Assembly: GCA_018806915.1 (NCBI GenBank)
Contig: JAGKQI010000061.1
Span: forward strand, 1,426,001 to 1,490,000
Direction of reading: 5' to 3'
DNA: 64,000 bases
Source: Phytophthora colocasiae
Taxonomy: Eukaryota > Oomycota > Peronosporomycetes > Peronosporales > Peronosporaceae
Position 1 is the stretch's first letter. Every line of letters starts with the position of its first letter. Of the stretch, positions 1-9,717 are shown one piece after another. The notes below the pieces were generated by a model, which was not told where the DNA came from, did not search any database, and worked only from the letters and a program-made list of their open reading frames with translations. A program made the translations under genes and the position numbers.

Positions 1-1
1 C

Positions 2-511
2 GCTCTCAACGTGTGTGAAGCGTTGACATATTTGCACTCATTTCTACCTCCAATTATTCACCGGGACCTCAAGTCACGCAATGTATTGCTGGACGGCCAG
101 TTGAATGCGAAATTGTCTGACTTCGGCATTTCACGAGAGCGTCTGGACCGGACAATGACCGCTTGTGTGGGAACGTCACTCTGGATGGCGCCTGAGGTGA
201 TGCTAGGAGAGAGATACGACGTGAAAGCTGACATGTTTTCGTTTGGAGTTGTATTGTCGGAGTTAGATGTTCATACGATGCCGTACGCGAGGGTTTCGAA
301 GGAAAATGTGGACTCCAATGGCCGAGAAATGGCAGGTGTGACGCTGTTCCAGAAGGTGGCGCTAGGAACTGTCCAGGTTGAGTTTTCCGATGCAAGTCCA
401 AAGGCGGTTGTAGCTCTAGGACGAGCGTGCATGAAGGTCGATCCAAGTGAACGTCCTAGTGCTGCCGAAGCGATGTACAAACTGCAAGTTATCCTGGCCA
501 ACTTAAAGTAG
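2..511 (+). CDS. TKL receptor-like kinase, C-terminal part (runs off left edge)
   Basis: The reading frame is already open at base 2, so the start, ectodomain and N-lobe lie outside the window. What remains is the C-lobe: a LTYLHS helix, the catalytic loop HRDLKSRN (about 59-82), DFG, the APE block in LWMAPEV, the FSFGVVLSELD helix and the terminal RPSAAEA block with the conserved Arg. It matches the full-length paralogs downstream block by block. One oddity is the activation loop, where the family's TAGVGTSLW reads TACVGTSLW (Gly to Cys). All catalytic residues visible here are kept, so it is probably an active Ser/Thr-type kinase. It is the first of seven same-strand family members up to 12998. 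Confidence 0.9.
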   Translation, partial: ALNVCEALTYLHSFLPPIIHRDLKSRNVLLDGQLNAKLSDFGISRERLDRTMTACVGTSLWMAPEVMLGERYDVKADMFSFGVVLSELDVHTMPYARVSKENVDSNGREMAGVTLFQKVALGTVQVEFSDASPKAVVALGRACMKVDPSERPSAAEAMYKLQVILANLK

Positions 512-662
512 CAAAGGCCAATTTTCTATCATTTGTGGTATGGAATGGAATTTCCAGTGTTGTCCAGCTGGATGAACGCCGTATGGTCCACTAGTTGTAT
601 CTCGGATTTCGTCTCCAAACACTGGCCATATCGCAATCATCTCTCAACGTGACAAGACTTTC

Positions 663-2306
663 ATGCTGTTGCAGGCTTTTACACTGCTGGTTGTGGCTGG
701 TCAACTAGTTGAATCGCAGACGTATGCGATTTTCTCTTCGTACCTTGGCGATGAATGCGACGGTACTCCGTACCTCATAAGCGTCGCTCAAGACGACAAC
801 TGCATTGCTGGTTCCTGCTCAACGTTTATAAAGTCTGAATCGAGCACAGTTAGTGCGAATATGGTGACGACGGAATGCTCGACGGACTACGTACAAAGTA
901 TACGGGACAAGTTTGGACACTCGCCCTATTTGATTCAAGTGATGTATGCGGACGAACACTGCAGCAAGTTCTCGATGGCCTTCGGATATCCAGCTACGGG
1001 CTCTTGTGTGGGAGGTTACAACGAGTCCGAGAGCTTGTACGTCATCGCAAGGCTGAATGAGAATGGATCCGCGTCGTTCAAGGAATATGTCGGCCGTTCG
1101 TGTCTCTCTGAGGACCTGTACACTGCGCAGAATATCAATACAGACACACTTGCAAACCATTCGTGCGATAACCAGTGGCTTAGGTGGTACAGCAGCAATG
1201 ATATTGATGTTGCAAGTGGAAGTGGGTTAACGAAAAGCGAGGAAAGCGGTCGCAACACCAGTAGCATCATCGGAATCACTCTCAGTGCTTTAATTTTGTT
1301 CGCGATTTTTGTTGTGATCCTGATCTACATGAGCCGAGTAAATCAACAATTGGTCAAGTCAACTCGATCGTCCAAAAGTGCTGTGGGGTTAGAAGTTGCT
1401 ATTCGAGGACAATCTGGACTGTGGAATGACGATATCATCACGGCCAGGCGAATCCCAAGGGATAAAGTGCTGATAGACACTCTTCTCAGTCGTGGAGCGT
1501 TCGCTGAAGTCTACAGAGGCACCTTCAATGGACAACGAGTGGCAATTAAGATGCTCCTTCCTGCAAGCCGAGAGAAACTGCATCGTGTCAATGAATTTCT
1601 AGCCGAAGCTAAGATGACTGCGACTATGGACCATCCCCATATCGTCTCTTTCATTGGAGTCGCCTGGGACTCGCTCTCCGATCTCTGTGTGGCTCTTGAA
1701 TTTATGAACGGAGGAGAGCTACGGACGATGCTGGACAAGTACGAGGAGGAGAAGCACCCCGTCGGCTTCAACCGATTGAAAACGACCATCGCTGTGCAGG
1801 TCTGCCACGCTCTCACGTACCTTCACTCTTTCCTGCCTTCGGTCATTCATCGAGATCTCAAGTCGCGGAATATTCTACTGGATGGCGAAATGAAAGCTAA
1901 GTTGTCAGACTTTGGCATTTCCAGAGCGCAACTCGACCGGACAATGACTGCAGGCGTAGGAACTTCTCTTTGGATGGCACCCGAGGTGTTGCTGGGCGAG
2001 CGGTACGACGATAAAGTGGATATGTTTTCATTTGGGGTGGTTTTGTCCGAGTTGGATCTCCACACAAGACCGTACGCTCGAGTGAGGCAGGAGAATCTGG
2101 ACTCGAATGGCCGGGAAATGACCGAATCCGTACTTCTCGAAAAAGTGGCTCTAGGTCGTGTTCAAGTTGATTTCTCGATGTCAAGTTCAAAAGCGATGGT
2201 AGAGCTCGGTCGTGCTTGCGTATCGATCGACCCAACGCAACGACCGAGTGCAGCAGAAGCACTGTATAGACTTCAGAGCATTTCATCGCGGAAACTGTTG
2301 CGGTGA
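663..2306 (+). CDS. Receptor-like TKL kinase, full length, 547 aa
   Basis: The ATG at 663 starts directly with a signal peptide (residues 1-18). Residues 19-200 form a Cys-rich, N-glycosylatable ectodomain with the family motifs CDGTPY, ECSTDY, FGHSPY, NGSAS and RWYSSND. A membrane helix follows at about 201-223, then the juxtamembrane block GLWNDDIITARRIPRDKV (252-269) and a kinase domain to the end. Catalytic residues are VAIK Lys296, helix-C Glu315, HRD Asp398, DFG Asp416 and APE 439-441. The P-loop reads SRGAFAEVY, so the glycine usual in GAFGEVY is Ala here. It is a single exon of the usual family length. The ligand is unknown; the family is inferred to be plasma-membrane receptors signalling by Ser/Thr phosphorylation. 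Confidence 0.93.
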   Translation: MLLQAFTLLVVAGQLVESQTYAIFSSYLGDECDGTPYLISVAQDDNCIAGSCSTFIKSESSTVSANMVTTECSTDYVQSIRDKFGHSPYLIQVMYADEHCSKFSMAFGYPATGSCVGGYNESESLYVIARLNENGSASFKEYVGRSCLSEDLYTAQNINTDTLANHSCDNQWLRWYSSNDIDVASGSGLTKSEESGRNTSSIIGITLSALILFAIFVVILIYMSRVNQQLVKSTRSSKSAVGLEVAIRGQSGLWNDDIITARRIPRDKVLIDTLLSRGAFAEVYRGTFNGQRVAIKMLLPASREKLHRVNEFLAEAKMTATMDHPHIVSFIGVAWDSLSDLCVALEFMNGGELRTMLDKYEEEKHPVGFNRLKTTIAVQVCHALTYLHSFLPSVIHRDLKSRNILLDGEMKAKLSDFGISRAQLDRTMTAGVGTSLWMAPEVLLGERYDDKVDMFSFGVVLSELDLHTRPYARVRQENLDSNGREMTESVLLEKVALGRVQVDFSMSSSKAMVELGRACVSIDPTQRPSAAEALYRLQSISSRKLLR

Positions 2307-2634
2307 CTCATTTTAAAAACTTTTGCACGATCAAAATCCAACGATTGCATATCTAGAGCTGGACAAAATGTAAACTTCAAAGCTCCCTTCCTCGAGAGGA
2401 ATGAAGATCCTTTTCGCTTTTCAACGGCAGTTCATATGATGCAAATTGCTTCACAGCCGTTAGAAATCTTGTCGGCATTTCTGGGCTGTGGAAAGTCTGC
2501 ATCATCTCACACACCGAAACCTCCAAAGCTATTTATCATCTGGTCAAGAACTCTATTGTTCGACCGTTGTGTTGATTCCTCCTGCTGGTCTCAGTCTCCA
2601 TTCGCCTCGCTTTTATCCGCGAGGTGAAGCGTCA
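2307..2634. other. Intergenic spacer between two receptor kinases
   Basis: About 330 bases. A frame continuous with the next kinase runs from 2488, but those 49 residues carry no signal-peptide character and are probably 5' leader. No other gene or repeat is seen. Confidence 0.6.
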
Positions 2635-4353
2635 ATGCTCCATCAAATTCTGTTGGTTTTGGCTCTCATGGCCCAACTCGTGACTGCAGACAAGATGTTC
2701 GCTATCCAGTCTACTTACCTCGGCGATTCGTGTGAAGGAACCCCCTATGCTATCACCGTCTACGAGGATGCCAACTGCAGCGCCACAACGTGCAACTCGT
2801 ACGATTTGTTCTACGGTTCAAGAGCTGTGAACGCCAACATGATGACCAACGACTGCTCTTCCGACCACGAAGAGATGATGCAGATCATGCGAGACAAGTT
2901 CGGGACGTCCCCGTATTTACTGCAACTGCTCCACATTGACGAGAACTGTACTGAATTCTCCATGGCGTTCGGGTACCCTGCAATGGGAGCTTGTGTGGGT
3001 GCTTACAACGAATCCGACGGTCTTTACGCTGTTGCAAGCCTCAAGACGAACGGATCAGCTTCTCTAGGCTTGTTCTTTGAAAGGACATGTTTTGCCAACC
3101 AGCAGTACATGGCTACCTATGTAACCAAGGAAGAACTGGAGACACATTCGTGTACTATCGATTGGTTCCGTTGGTACAGCAGCAACGACGCCAAAATAGC
3201 CAACGGAAGTGCCTCAGCTTCGCTTGAAGACTCGAAAACCAGTAGTCTCAGCTCTGGAGCTCTCGTTGGTATCGGTTTAGCTGGTTTTGGCTTCGCAATG
3301 GTACTAGTTATCGCTGTCATCGCTCGGAGACGACAATCGAAAGCTGAAGCCAACGATAAGTTCGACCATTTCGAGTCCAGTATGACTCCAACTGCTGTGG
3401 ACTCGTTAGAGGCGGTTCTTCGTGGTCAAATTGGACTGTGGAATGACGATGTCATCACTGCCAAACGCATCCCAAGAGACAAAGTTTTAACGGATAAACT
3501 CATCAGTCGAGGCTCTTTCGGGGAAGTGCACTCTGGAACATTCAATGACCGGAAAGTTGCAGTTAAATCGCTGCTTCCTGCAATGCAGGGGAAGATTCAT
3601 CACGTGAACGATTTCCTAGCTGAAGCTAAGATGACTGCGACAATGGACCACCCACATATAGTTTCCTTCATTGGCGTAGCTTGGGACTCACTGTCGGATA
3701 TTTGTGTGGTGCTGGAGTATATGGATGGAGGAGAATTACGGACGTTATTGGATACATACGAGAAGGAGAAACACCCGATCGGATTCACGAAAGAAAAGGC
3801 CAAGATCGCACTGGAAGTCTGTCACGCCCTCACGTATCTCCACTCGCTGTCTCCGTCAATTATCCATCGAGATCTCAAGTCCCGTAATATCCTGTTAAAC
3901 GCAGATATGACGGCGAAATTGTCGGATTTCGGCATTTCAAGAGAAAAACTGGATCGAACGATGACTGCAGGAGTCGGAACGTCCCTTTGGATGGCGCCGG
4001 AAGTCATGCTGGGCGAGAGATACGACGATAAAGCAGACGTTTTCTCGTTTGGAGTGGTGCTGTCCGAGTTGGATGTCCACACACTCCCGTACGCTCGAGC
4101 TAAGAAGGAGAATCTGGACTCCAAGGGCAATCAGATACCGGACTCGGTTCTACTTCAGCGAGTGGCATTGGGGATCGTTACGGTTGAATTCTCCGATGCT
4201 AGTCCGAAAGCTATCGTGGAACTGGGTCGAGCTTGTACGTCAGTGTACCCCACGGAACGTCCAACTGCAGCTGAAGCACTGTATACTCTTCAAAGGATTC
4301 TATCTCGGAGGAAAACTTCTCGAGTTCAATCGGCTTCTGATGTATCTTATTAA
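2635..4353 (+). CDS. Receptor-like TKL kinase, full length, 572 aa
   Basis: I chose the ATG at 2635 over the in-frame one at 2488 because residues 1-18 from 2635 form a typical signal peptide aligning with the paralogs. Ectodomain residues 19-205 carry CEGTPY, NDCSSDH, FGTSPY, NGSAS and RWYSSND. The membrane helix is about 208-230. The juxtamembrane GLWNDDVITAKRIPRDKV precedes a complete kinase domain: P-loop [33 protein letters not shown] and the RPTAAEAL block. It is a single exon, and its closest relative by eye is the 663-2306 gene, including the MAFGYPA...C segment. It should be an active kinase by residue content. Ligand and substrates are unknown. Confidence 0.93.
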   Translation: MLHQILLVLALMAQLVTADKMFAIQSTYLGDSCEGTPYAITVYEDANCSATTCNSYDLFYGSRAVNANMMTNDCSSDHEEMMQIMRDKFGTSPYLLQLLHIDENCTEFSMAFGYPAMGACVGAYNESDGLYAVASLKTNGSASLGLFFERTCFANQQYMATYVTKEELETHSCTIDWFRWYSSNDAKIANGSASASLEDSKTSSLSSGALVGIGLAGFGFAMVLVIAVIARRRQSKAEANDKFDHFESSMTPTAVDSLEAVLRGQIGLWNDDVITAKRIPRDKVLTDKLISRGSFGEVHSGTFNDRKVAVKSLLPAMQGKIHHVNDFLAEAKMTATMDHPHIVSFIGVAWDSLSDICVVLEYMDGGELRTLLDTYEKEKHPIGFTKEKAKIALEVCHALTYLHSLSPSIIHRDLKSRNILLNADMTAKLSDFGISREKLDRTMTAGVGTSLWMAPEVMLGERYDDKADVFSFGVVLSELDVHTLPYARAKKENLDSKGNQIPDSVLLQRVALGIVTVEFSDASPKAIVELGRACTSVYPTERPTAAEALYTLQRILSRRKTSRVQSASDVSY

Positions 4354-4419
4354 GAGGCCACAGATTCGCAGAGCTATTGCCAAGTTCGAACCAGTGTAAT
4401 ATATACCCGTTGTACATTA

Positions 4420-5520
4420 TTCTCGTTTCAAGGACAGCATTAAGGACGAACATTGCAACAAATTGGAGATCAGCTACGCGTGTGTGTGTGTGTGGGGGGG
4501 GGGGGGCATTGTCGGCACTTCTTACGAAATAGACAACTTCTCCTATTCCATCGCTCGTTTAAACACGAATGGATCGGCATCAATCCAGCTTCTTAATGGC
4601 AGTTTATGCGCTCGTTCAACACTGAATAAAAAGACGTTGGCTAGTCATTACAGGGTACAACAGTCTCGACGATGCAACTGGTGTTAATAATTCTGGCAGT
4701 GAAGTGCTGGTGAAAAGGTGACGACATGGGTGATGTAAAACTTCTCCACGATCTGCTGAACGATGAAATTATTGTTGCCAATAGACTCCTGTGTAAGATT
4801 CTCCTTAACAAAATCCTGAATGGAGTAGCTTATGGTGATGTTTACACTGGCACACTCAAGCACTATCCCGTCACCATCAAGATGTTACGTCCATCGCGTT
4901 GCAAAAGTCTCCAGCGCGTCAGAGATTTCCTATCTGAGGCCAAAACGATGAATCATCCTCGTATCGTTTCCATCATTGGTGTCGCCTGGGACTCACTAGC
5001 GTTGTTCTCGAGTTGATGGATAATGGAGACTTGCGTTCTCTTCGGGATAAAAGCCTTGAAATGAAACATCCACCGGGTTTTACCCACGACAAAATCCAGA
5101 AAGCTCTTCATATCTGCGAGGCACTCACGTACTTGCATTCGTTACCAACTCCAGTGATCCACCGAGATCTCAAATCCCGAAATGTTCTGCTAAACCGTGA
5201 AATGCAGGCACATTTTGGGAGAACAAATGGACCAAACGATGACTGCAGGTGTGGGGACGTCATCGTGGATGGCTCCAGAAGTGCTGATGGGCGAACAATA
5301 CGATGTGAAGTCAAATATGTTTTTCATTTGGTGTACTGTTGACTGAACTCGATGTCCATATACTGCCTGTCATACACCCAAACGAAGCAGCAATTCTGAA
5401 GGTCGTCAACACGACGTTGATGCAGATGATCGTTACAGGGACTGCACGTGTTGAATTTTCACAATGCAGCTCCAACATGTTAGGTTGTGTTTGTGTATTA
5501 GTACATCCCAATCTGTAAGA
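4420..5520 (+). pseudogene. Decayed receptor-like TKL kinase
   Basis: Family motifs occur in order but in different frames. An ectodomain remnant with ARLNTNGSASIQ lies at about 4550-4600. A kinase N-lobe with EIIVANR, VAYGDVYTG and EAKTMNHPRIVSIIGVAWDSL is at 4726-5004. A frame change leads to MDNGDLRSL, EALTYLHSL and [11 protein letters not shown] at 5014-5205. A further frame change leads to the MTAGVG..SWMAPEVLMGEQYD region around 5226-5310, and it ends in LTELDVH-like sequence. The signal peptide and membrane helix are not recognisable. A poly-G run at about 4493-4506 interrupts the ectodomain. At least two frameshifts rule out a functional product. Confidence 0.85.
4483..4506 (+). repeat. 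TG microsatellite running into poly-G
   Basis: Alternating TG followed by about 14 consecutive G, inside the decayed kinase ectodomain. It is a likely source of one of its frame disruptions. Confidence 0.8.
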
Positions 5521-5754
5521 AGCTATTACCACTATTAATAGACGGACGTTTTCGTTGGCGATGCCAGGTCTATCCAGGGTGGGACCGATTCACGAAGTGG
5601 ATCGGAGCACGAACGTTCCCTGCGGGAACCTGTGTGCATGCCATCATGCCATTGACATGTAGCCAACAAAAGTGTTGAGGATGTTCAGAACGCATCGACT
5701 TTCTGGCCAGATCGTTTTGATGAAAGTACACCTTGTCGAACTGACTAACGAACA

Positions 5755-5772
5755 GCTCATTGTCAGATTTGC
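5755..5772 (+). promoter_or_regulatory. Candidate oomycete Inr/FPR core promoter
   Basis: GCTCATTGTCAGATTTGC lies 18-35 bases before the receptor-kinase ATG at 5790. It resembles the published oomycete start-site consensus of an initiator TCAyTyy-like core followed by a CAwTTT flanking region. Match is by eye and the transcription start is inferred. Confidence 0.45.
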
Positions 5773-5789
5773 TGCTCTCCAAGCACACC

Positions 5790-7331
5790 ATGAGGCGATC
5801 CATTCTACCGGTCGTGCTGCTATCCGTCTCCTTCTGTCAGTTTTCGACTGCTGCAAGTACCTATGGAGTCTACGCGTACTACGCTGACAGCTCCTGCGAT
5901 GGAACCCCCTACGGAGTCTACACTTGGGAAGACCCGGCTTGTACACACGACGATGCATTTCAATGCTCCGTGTTCGCTGAGAGCGACCAAATGTACGGCA
6001 AGTGCTCAACCGACTACCTCACGACCATGAGGAGCATGTTCGGTAGCTCACCCTACATTCTCCAAGTGACTTTCAACGACTCCAGCTGCTCCATCTTCGA
6101 CCAAGCTTATGCTGTCCCAGCCACGGGGAACTGTGAAGGTTCGTCCAACGAATCTACCGCGTTCTACGTCGTCGCGACGCTGGATGTAGATGGGGAAACT
6201 TCGATCCAGTACTTCAACGACAGTCGATGCTCGGCCGACTCGTACATGTGGACGGACTACACCAGTGCTTCGATGCTGTCGAGTCATTCGTGCGATGGGA
6301 ACAAGTTCCAATGGTACAGTAGCGCCGACAACATATCCCCCACCGGATCAGCTTCTGCCGTCTCGAATTCTACCAGTGACAGCTCCAATGGACCCATTTC
6401 AACCACTGGAAGTGACAACAGCGGTTTGAGCACGGCTGCTACTATGGGGATTATCTGTGGTTGCGTTCTACTGTTGGTTTGCATTGGGATGTGTATATTC
6501 TACCGCCGTCGACCAAGGAGGAAGCAAGGCAAATTGACAGCTACTTTAATATCGGACGACACAAGTACTCGGGGTCAAAACGGACTCTGGAACGACGACT
6601 TGATCACAGCGAAAAGAATCCCGCGAGACAAAGTAAAGATGAAGAACCTCATCAGCCGTGGGGCCAATGGAGAAGTCTACAGTGGAGTCTTCAATGGAAA
6701 ACAAGTGGCTGTTAAGATGCTGCTCTCAGAGGCACGTGAAGATCTGGAGCAAGTGACGGATCTCCTAACTGAGACCAAAATGATGGCATCAATGCATCAC
6801 CCGCATATCATCACGTTCATTGGTGTGGCGTGGGATTCTCTTTCGGATCTTTGTGTGGTTCTGGAGCTCATGGATGGAGATCTACGGACTTTACTTAACA
6901 AATACGAGAGGAGCAACGTTCCGGTTGGTGTGGATCGTCCAAAAGCCATTATTGCACTGCACGTTTGCCACGCCTTGACGTATTTACACTCACTCATACC
7001 ACCAGTTCTCCACCGTGACCTAAAGTCGCGTAACATCCTGCTCAGCGAGACGATGGAAGCTAAAGTGACAGACTTTGGGGCGTCACGGGAGCGTCTTAAA
7101 TGCACAATGACAGCAGGAGTAGGAACGTCGTTGTGGATGGCACCCGAGGTGATGCTGGGCGAGATATACGACGTCAAGGCCGATATGTTTTCATTCGGAG
7201 TCGTGCTGTCGGAGCTGGATACCCACAAACTGCCGTACACAAACGTCAAGGGTAGACTTTTATTTGGACCAACGCCGGTACAGGTCAAAACCGATCAATT
7301 GACCAATTCCATTGACCAGGTGGGTTATTGA
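5790..7331 (+). CDS. Receptor-like TKL kinase truncated by a transposon (5' portion)
   Basis: The ATG at 5790 opens a clear signal peptide (residues 1-22), preceded by an Inr-like motif. Ectodomain residues 23-215 contain CDGTPYG, KCSTDY, FGSSPY and QWYSS. The helix is 216-237, followed by GLWNDDLITAKRIPRDKV and a kinase domain with [26 protein letters not shown] and LWMAPEV. Family sequence stops after LPYTNVKGRLL at base 7262. The last 23 codons to the TGA at 7331 are read from the terminal inverted repeat of an inserted element. The missing C-terminal piece resumes in frame at 9287. The truncated product would lack the last helices of the C-lobe, including the conserved RPSAAEA Arg, so it is probably unstable or inactive. 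Confidence 0.88.
   Translation: MRRSILPVVLLSVSFCQFSTAASTYGVYAYYADSSCDGTPYGVYTWEDPACTHDDAFQCSVFAESDQMYGKCSTDYLTTMRSMFGSSPYILQVTFNDSSCSIFDQAYAVPATGNCEGSSNESTAFYVVATLDVDGETSIQYFNDSRCSADSYMWTDYTSASMLSSHSCDGNKFQWYSSADNISPTGSASAVSNSTSDSSNGPISTTGSDNSGLSTAATMGIICGCVLLLVCIGMCIFYRRRPRRKQGKLTATLISDDTSTRGQNGLWNDDLITAKRIPRDKVKMKNLISRGANGEVYSGVFNGKQVAVKMLLSEAREDLEQVTDLLTETKMMASMHHPHIITFIGVAWDSLSDLCVVLELMDGDLRTLLNKYERSNVPVGVDRPKAIIALHVCHALTYLHSLIPPVLHRDLKSRNILLSETMEAKVTDFGASRERLKCTMTAGVGTSLWMAPEVMLGEIYDVKADMFSFGVVLSELDTHKLPYTNVKGRLLFGPTPVQVKTDQLTNSIDQVGY
7263..7297 (+). repeat. Left terminal inverted repeat of the 2.0-kb element
   Basis: It pairs with 9250-9284 on the complement, matching at 25 of 35 positions, with conserved cores GGACCAA and GGTCAAA and a shared inner end GATCA. 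Confidence 0.8.
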
Positions 7332-7384
7332 TCGAAGTTGATCAATGAATTCCACAGTCCATCACGTACAATGCATACCGCATT

Positions 7385-7399
7385 TGACCCCCCCCCCCC
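7385..7399 (+). repeat. Poly-C tract
   Basis: A run of about 13 C just inside the 2.0-kb element, a typical spot for length errors. Confidence 0.75.
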
Positions 7400-8204
7400 A
7401 CGCATTGCCGTACTTGTAACATTCTGGAAAGAGGGAGGTCGGTGAGGTCATGAAGCTGTGCGGTAATGTGTGGATCACTTAATCATAAACGGCACTTATA
7501 TTATAAACTGAGCTGTAGGTAGCTAATTAAGGGGCTGAGCAAAGTATTGTCAGCAGTGTCAACAGTTCACTAGCAACACGATAATTGACCTTATACAATA
7601 GCCAACCTGGTACCTCTGGGCTGAAGGGTATGCAGATACCAGCGTCGGAAGTTCTTGCGAGGCGAAGACTTCATCTGTTGTATTGTTCCTGGCCCTAACG
7701 ACAAGATAAATAGCTACGGACGTCAACTATGTAGAGCTACGGTGCTGGTGGAAGTGCAAATTAATGTGATGACTATAACTACTGAGAGCAACAAATAAGC
7801 AAAACGACAAGTTCTCTCTCCTGATGATCTTCTATTCGAACATGACTAAGGCGCGAACATGCCGCTATTCCGTCCCCACATACGCTGACAACGGGTAGGC
7901 CGCGACGTCACTCAGGCTGCTTTTACTTGCCACTCAGGAGGAACTTCAACAACGCCGTGCAGGTCGGCTCCAAAGTGTCTTCGTCTAGCCCTATGTGCGC
8001 TTTCGGATGACTTGCTCACGCTGGACTACTAAGACTTTTTCAGGTATAAATCTTCTCTTTTTTGCTTCCAAAAACACGCTCTGCCGTCAAATTCATTTGC
8101 GATATTGCCAGATCATCAGTTCGCTCTTTCATCGCCTCCACGACATCAACTCCAGGTGCAGTTACCGTGCGCTTGATTGAGCATACATGTTCACCTGAAA
8201 ACTC

Positions 8205-9182
8205 TTAATTGTTTATCTTGATGATAAAATGTAGCTTCGCCTTGCACCCCGCGCTGCTTCTATATTGAATGCATCTGTACGATATCCTCTTCTCCGACTT
8301 GGTGTAACCAGTGTAAGCATATCCCCCTGCATGAAGGACAGTCCGCTTATCCGTGCGCTTGACGTTTGTAACAGGACGGTTAGTCACTCTGAAGGCTTCA
8401 CCTCGAGGTATAGAACTCTGCATCGTACCACCCCAATCCCACAAAAACGCCTCCGTGTTGGGTTGTTACGCTCTGCGCGTCCGGATACGCTTGTATCACT
8501 GCTGTGTGGACTTGGCATTCGTCGTGACCGAGGGCGTCCAGTGTCGCTGGAATATGTGCGCCTGGAACGATGAGGCGATGGTGTAAAGCGTCTTCTTGGG
8601 CTTGAACTACGTCTACAAGTGCCACCACAGATGCTTGAGCTGCTGGAGCGACACCTTGGACGACTAGCCCTCTGACTCCGAGAGCTGCCACATGAGCTCT
8701 GACAACTTGAGAGACTACGTCGGCGGCTTGACCTTCCAATGCGACGCGAAGGACTGGTCGAACGCCGCGGTCGGCGACTTGAGCGACTTCGTCGGTAGTT
8801 AAAGCGCGCGGCTTTCTCGGCTGCATGAGCGGCTTAGGGATCTTGAACGGCGTGGCACACTCCGTCGATGGTTGAAGGAACTACGACTCAAAGAAGACCG
8901 ACATCGAGGGCGCAAACTAGGGCGGTGCTGAGGGCTGAATCCCGTCGAACGCCCAGCACTGAAAGATCGATGTCGCTGCTTCGAGTGGCCACGGCGATCG
9001 CGCCTTTCGTGGCGACTTCTCGCCGAACTAGGTGGATTGAATACACGGTCATTGGAACTACTGCACGCAGGATGACGTGGGGAACTTCCTTGGGGGGTGA
9101 AAGTATCTTGGCTGTCCATTGCACTTACGTAGCGGTGCTTCGTGGCGTGGGAGGAAGAAGAGCGAATGCCGCTGTTGGTCAA
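8205..9182 (-). pseudogene. Decayed ORF set of the 2.0-kb element (FLYWCH-like zinc finger remnant)
   Basis: Three minus-strand ORFs overlap in different frames: an Arg/Ser-rich one (9182-8799), an Ala/Val-rich one (8826-8398) and a shorter one (8444-8205). The last holds GYAYTGY...ISYRCIQYRSSAGCKAKLHF, whose spacing of aromatic, Cys, Cys and Ala-Lys resembles the FLYWCH-type zinc finger found at the N-terminus of many Mutator-like transposases. No DDE catalytic core or SWIM finger follows. The split frames suggest a broken gene or unrecognised introns. The domain call is a weak motif-level judgement. Confidence 0.4.
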
Positions 9183-9249
9183 TTAACCAAATTCGTACTT
9201 AAAGCCCTAATCGTGTTCAAAACCTTTGATCAAGTCCGAATTGACGTTT

Positions 9250-9284
9250 TGATCCGATTTGACCAGGGCGGGTATTGGTCCATT
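9250..9284 (-). repeat. Right terminal inverted repeat of the 2.0-kb element
   Basis: Complement of the left repeat at 7263-7297 with 10 mismatches. It is followed directly by TA and then kinase coding sequence. Confidence 0.8.
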
Positions 9285-9286
9285 TA

Positions 9287-9514
9287 AAATCCTTCGACGT
9301 CAAGCAAACTTCAGACGGTCATTTGATGGCGGACGCTTCGCTCCTGCAGAAAATCGCAAGTGGAGAAGTTCAAGTGGAATTTTCATACTCAAATCCTCCT
9401 TCACTGGTAGAGTTGGGCGTCGCTTGTGTTGCAGTCGATCCGAACGAACGTCCCAGTGCGGCCGAAGCACTCTACAGACTGCAACTGATCATTTCCCAAG
9501 AATTGACAAGCTGA
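9287..9514 (+). pseudogene. Severed 3' end of the kinase that starts at 5790
   Basis: It encodes MADASLLQKIASGEVQVEF, VELGVACVAVD and RPSAAEALYRLQ before a TGA, exactly the C-terminal subdomains missing from the 5790-7331 frame. The segment is 76 codons including stop. Joined to the 491 codons ending at 7262 it completes a normal family-length frame with no internal stop. It has no start of its own and cannot be made as a kinase unless the intervening element excises or is spliced out. Confidence 0.87.
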
Positions 9515-9717
9515 GCTCATTTTCAAAGCTTTAAGCTTTACGATGGTTTTTGAGGAGCAGCAGCCAGTCAAACACTACATGCAAGCGTGATCACACTTTC
9601 AGTGTTAATGAAAAGCCAAAATGGTGATTTAGTTCACAGACAGAAAACGCCAACAGTGTTGGCAACACCTCCAAGTTTCGTGGGCCTCAAGTTGCCGCCA
9701 CTTTCGATTCGACTTCA

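Larger units (their letters stand above)
7263..9284 (-). mobile_element. 2,022-bp TIR DNA transposon inserted in a kinase gene
   Basis: The segment is bounded by imperfect 35-bp terminal inverted repeats starting TTTGGACCAA (left) and AATGGACCAA (right, complement), 25 of 35 positions matching. TA lies on both sides (7261-7262 and 9285-9286). Removing the element plus one TA joins codon 491 of the upstream kinase to an in-frame continuation at 9287, giving a 566-residue frame like the paralogs, which fixes the ends. The alternative 4-bp reading TTTA gives the same empty site. Internally there are overlapping minus-strand ORFs but no recognisable DDE transposase, so it is probably a non-autonomous or decayed copy. 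The TA target hints at Tc1/mariner-type integration, but the coding content does not confirm it. Confidence 0.82.

Noticed and set aside
2488..2634. Upstream in-frame start for the kinase at 2635
   Set aside because: It would bury the signal peptide at residue 50; paralogs start at the equivalent of 2635.
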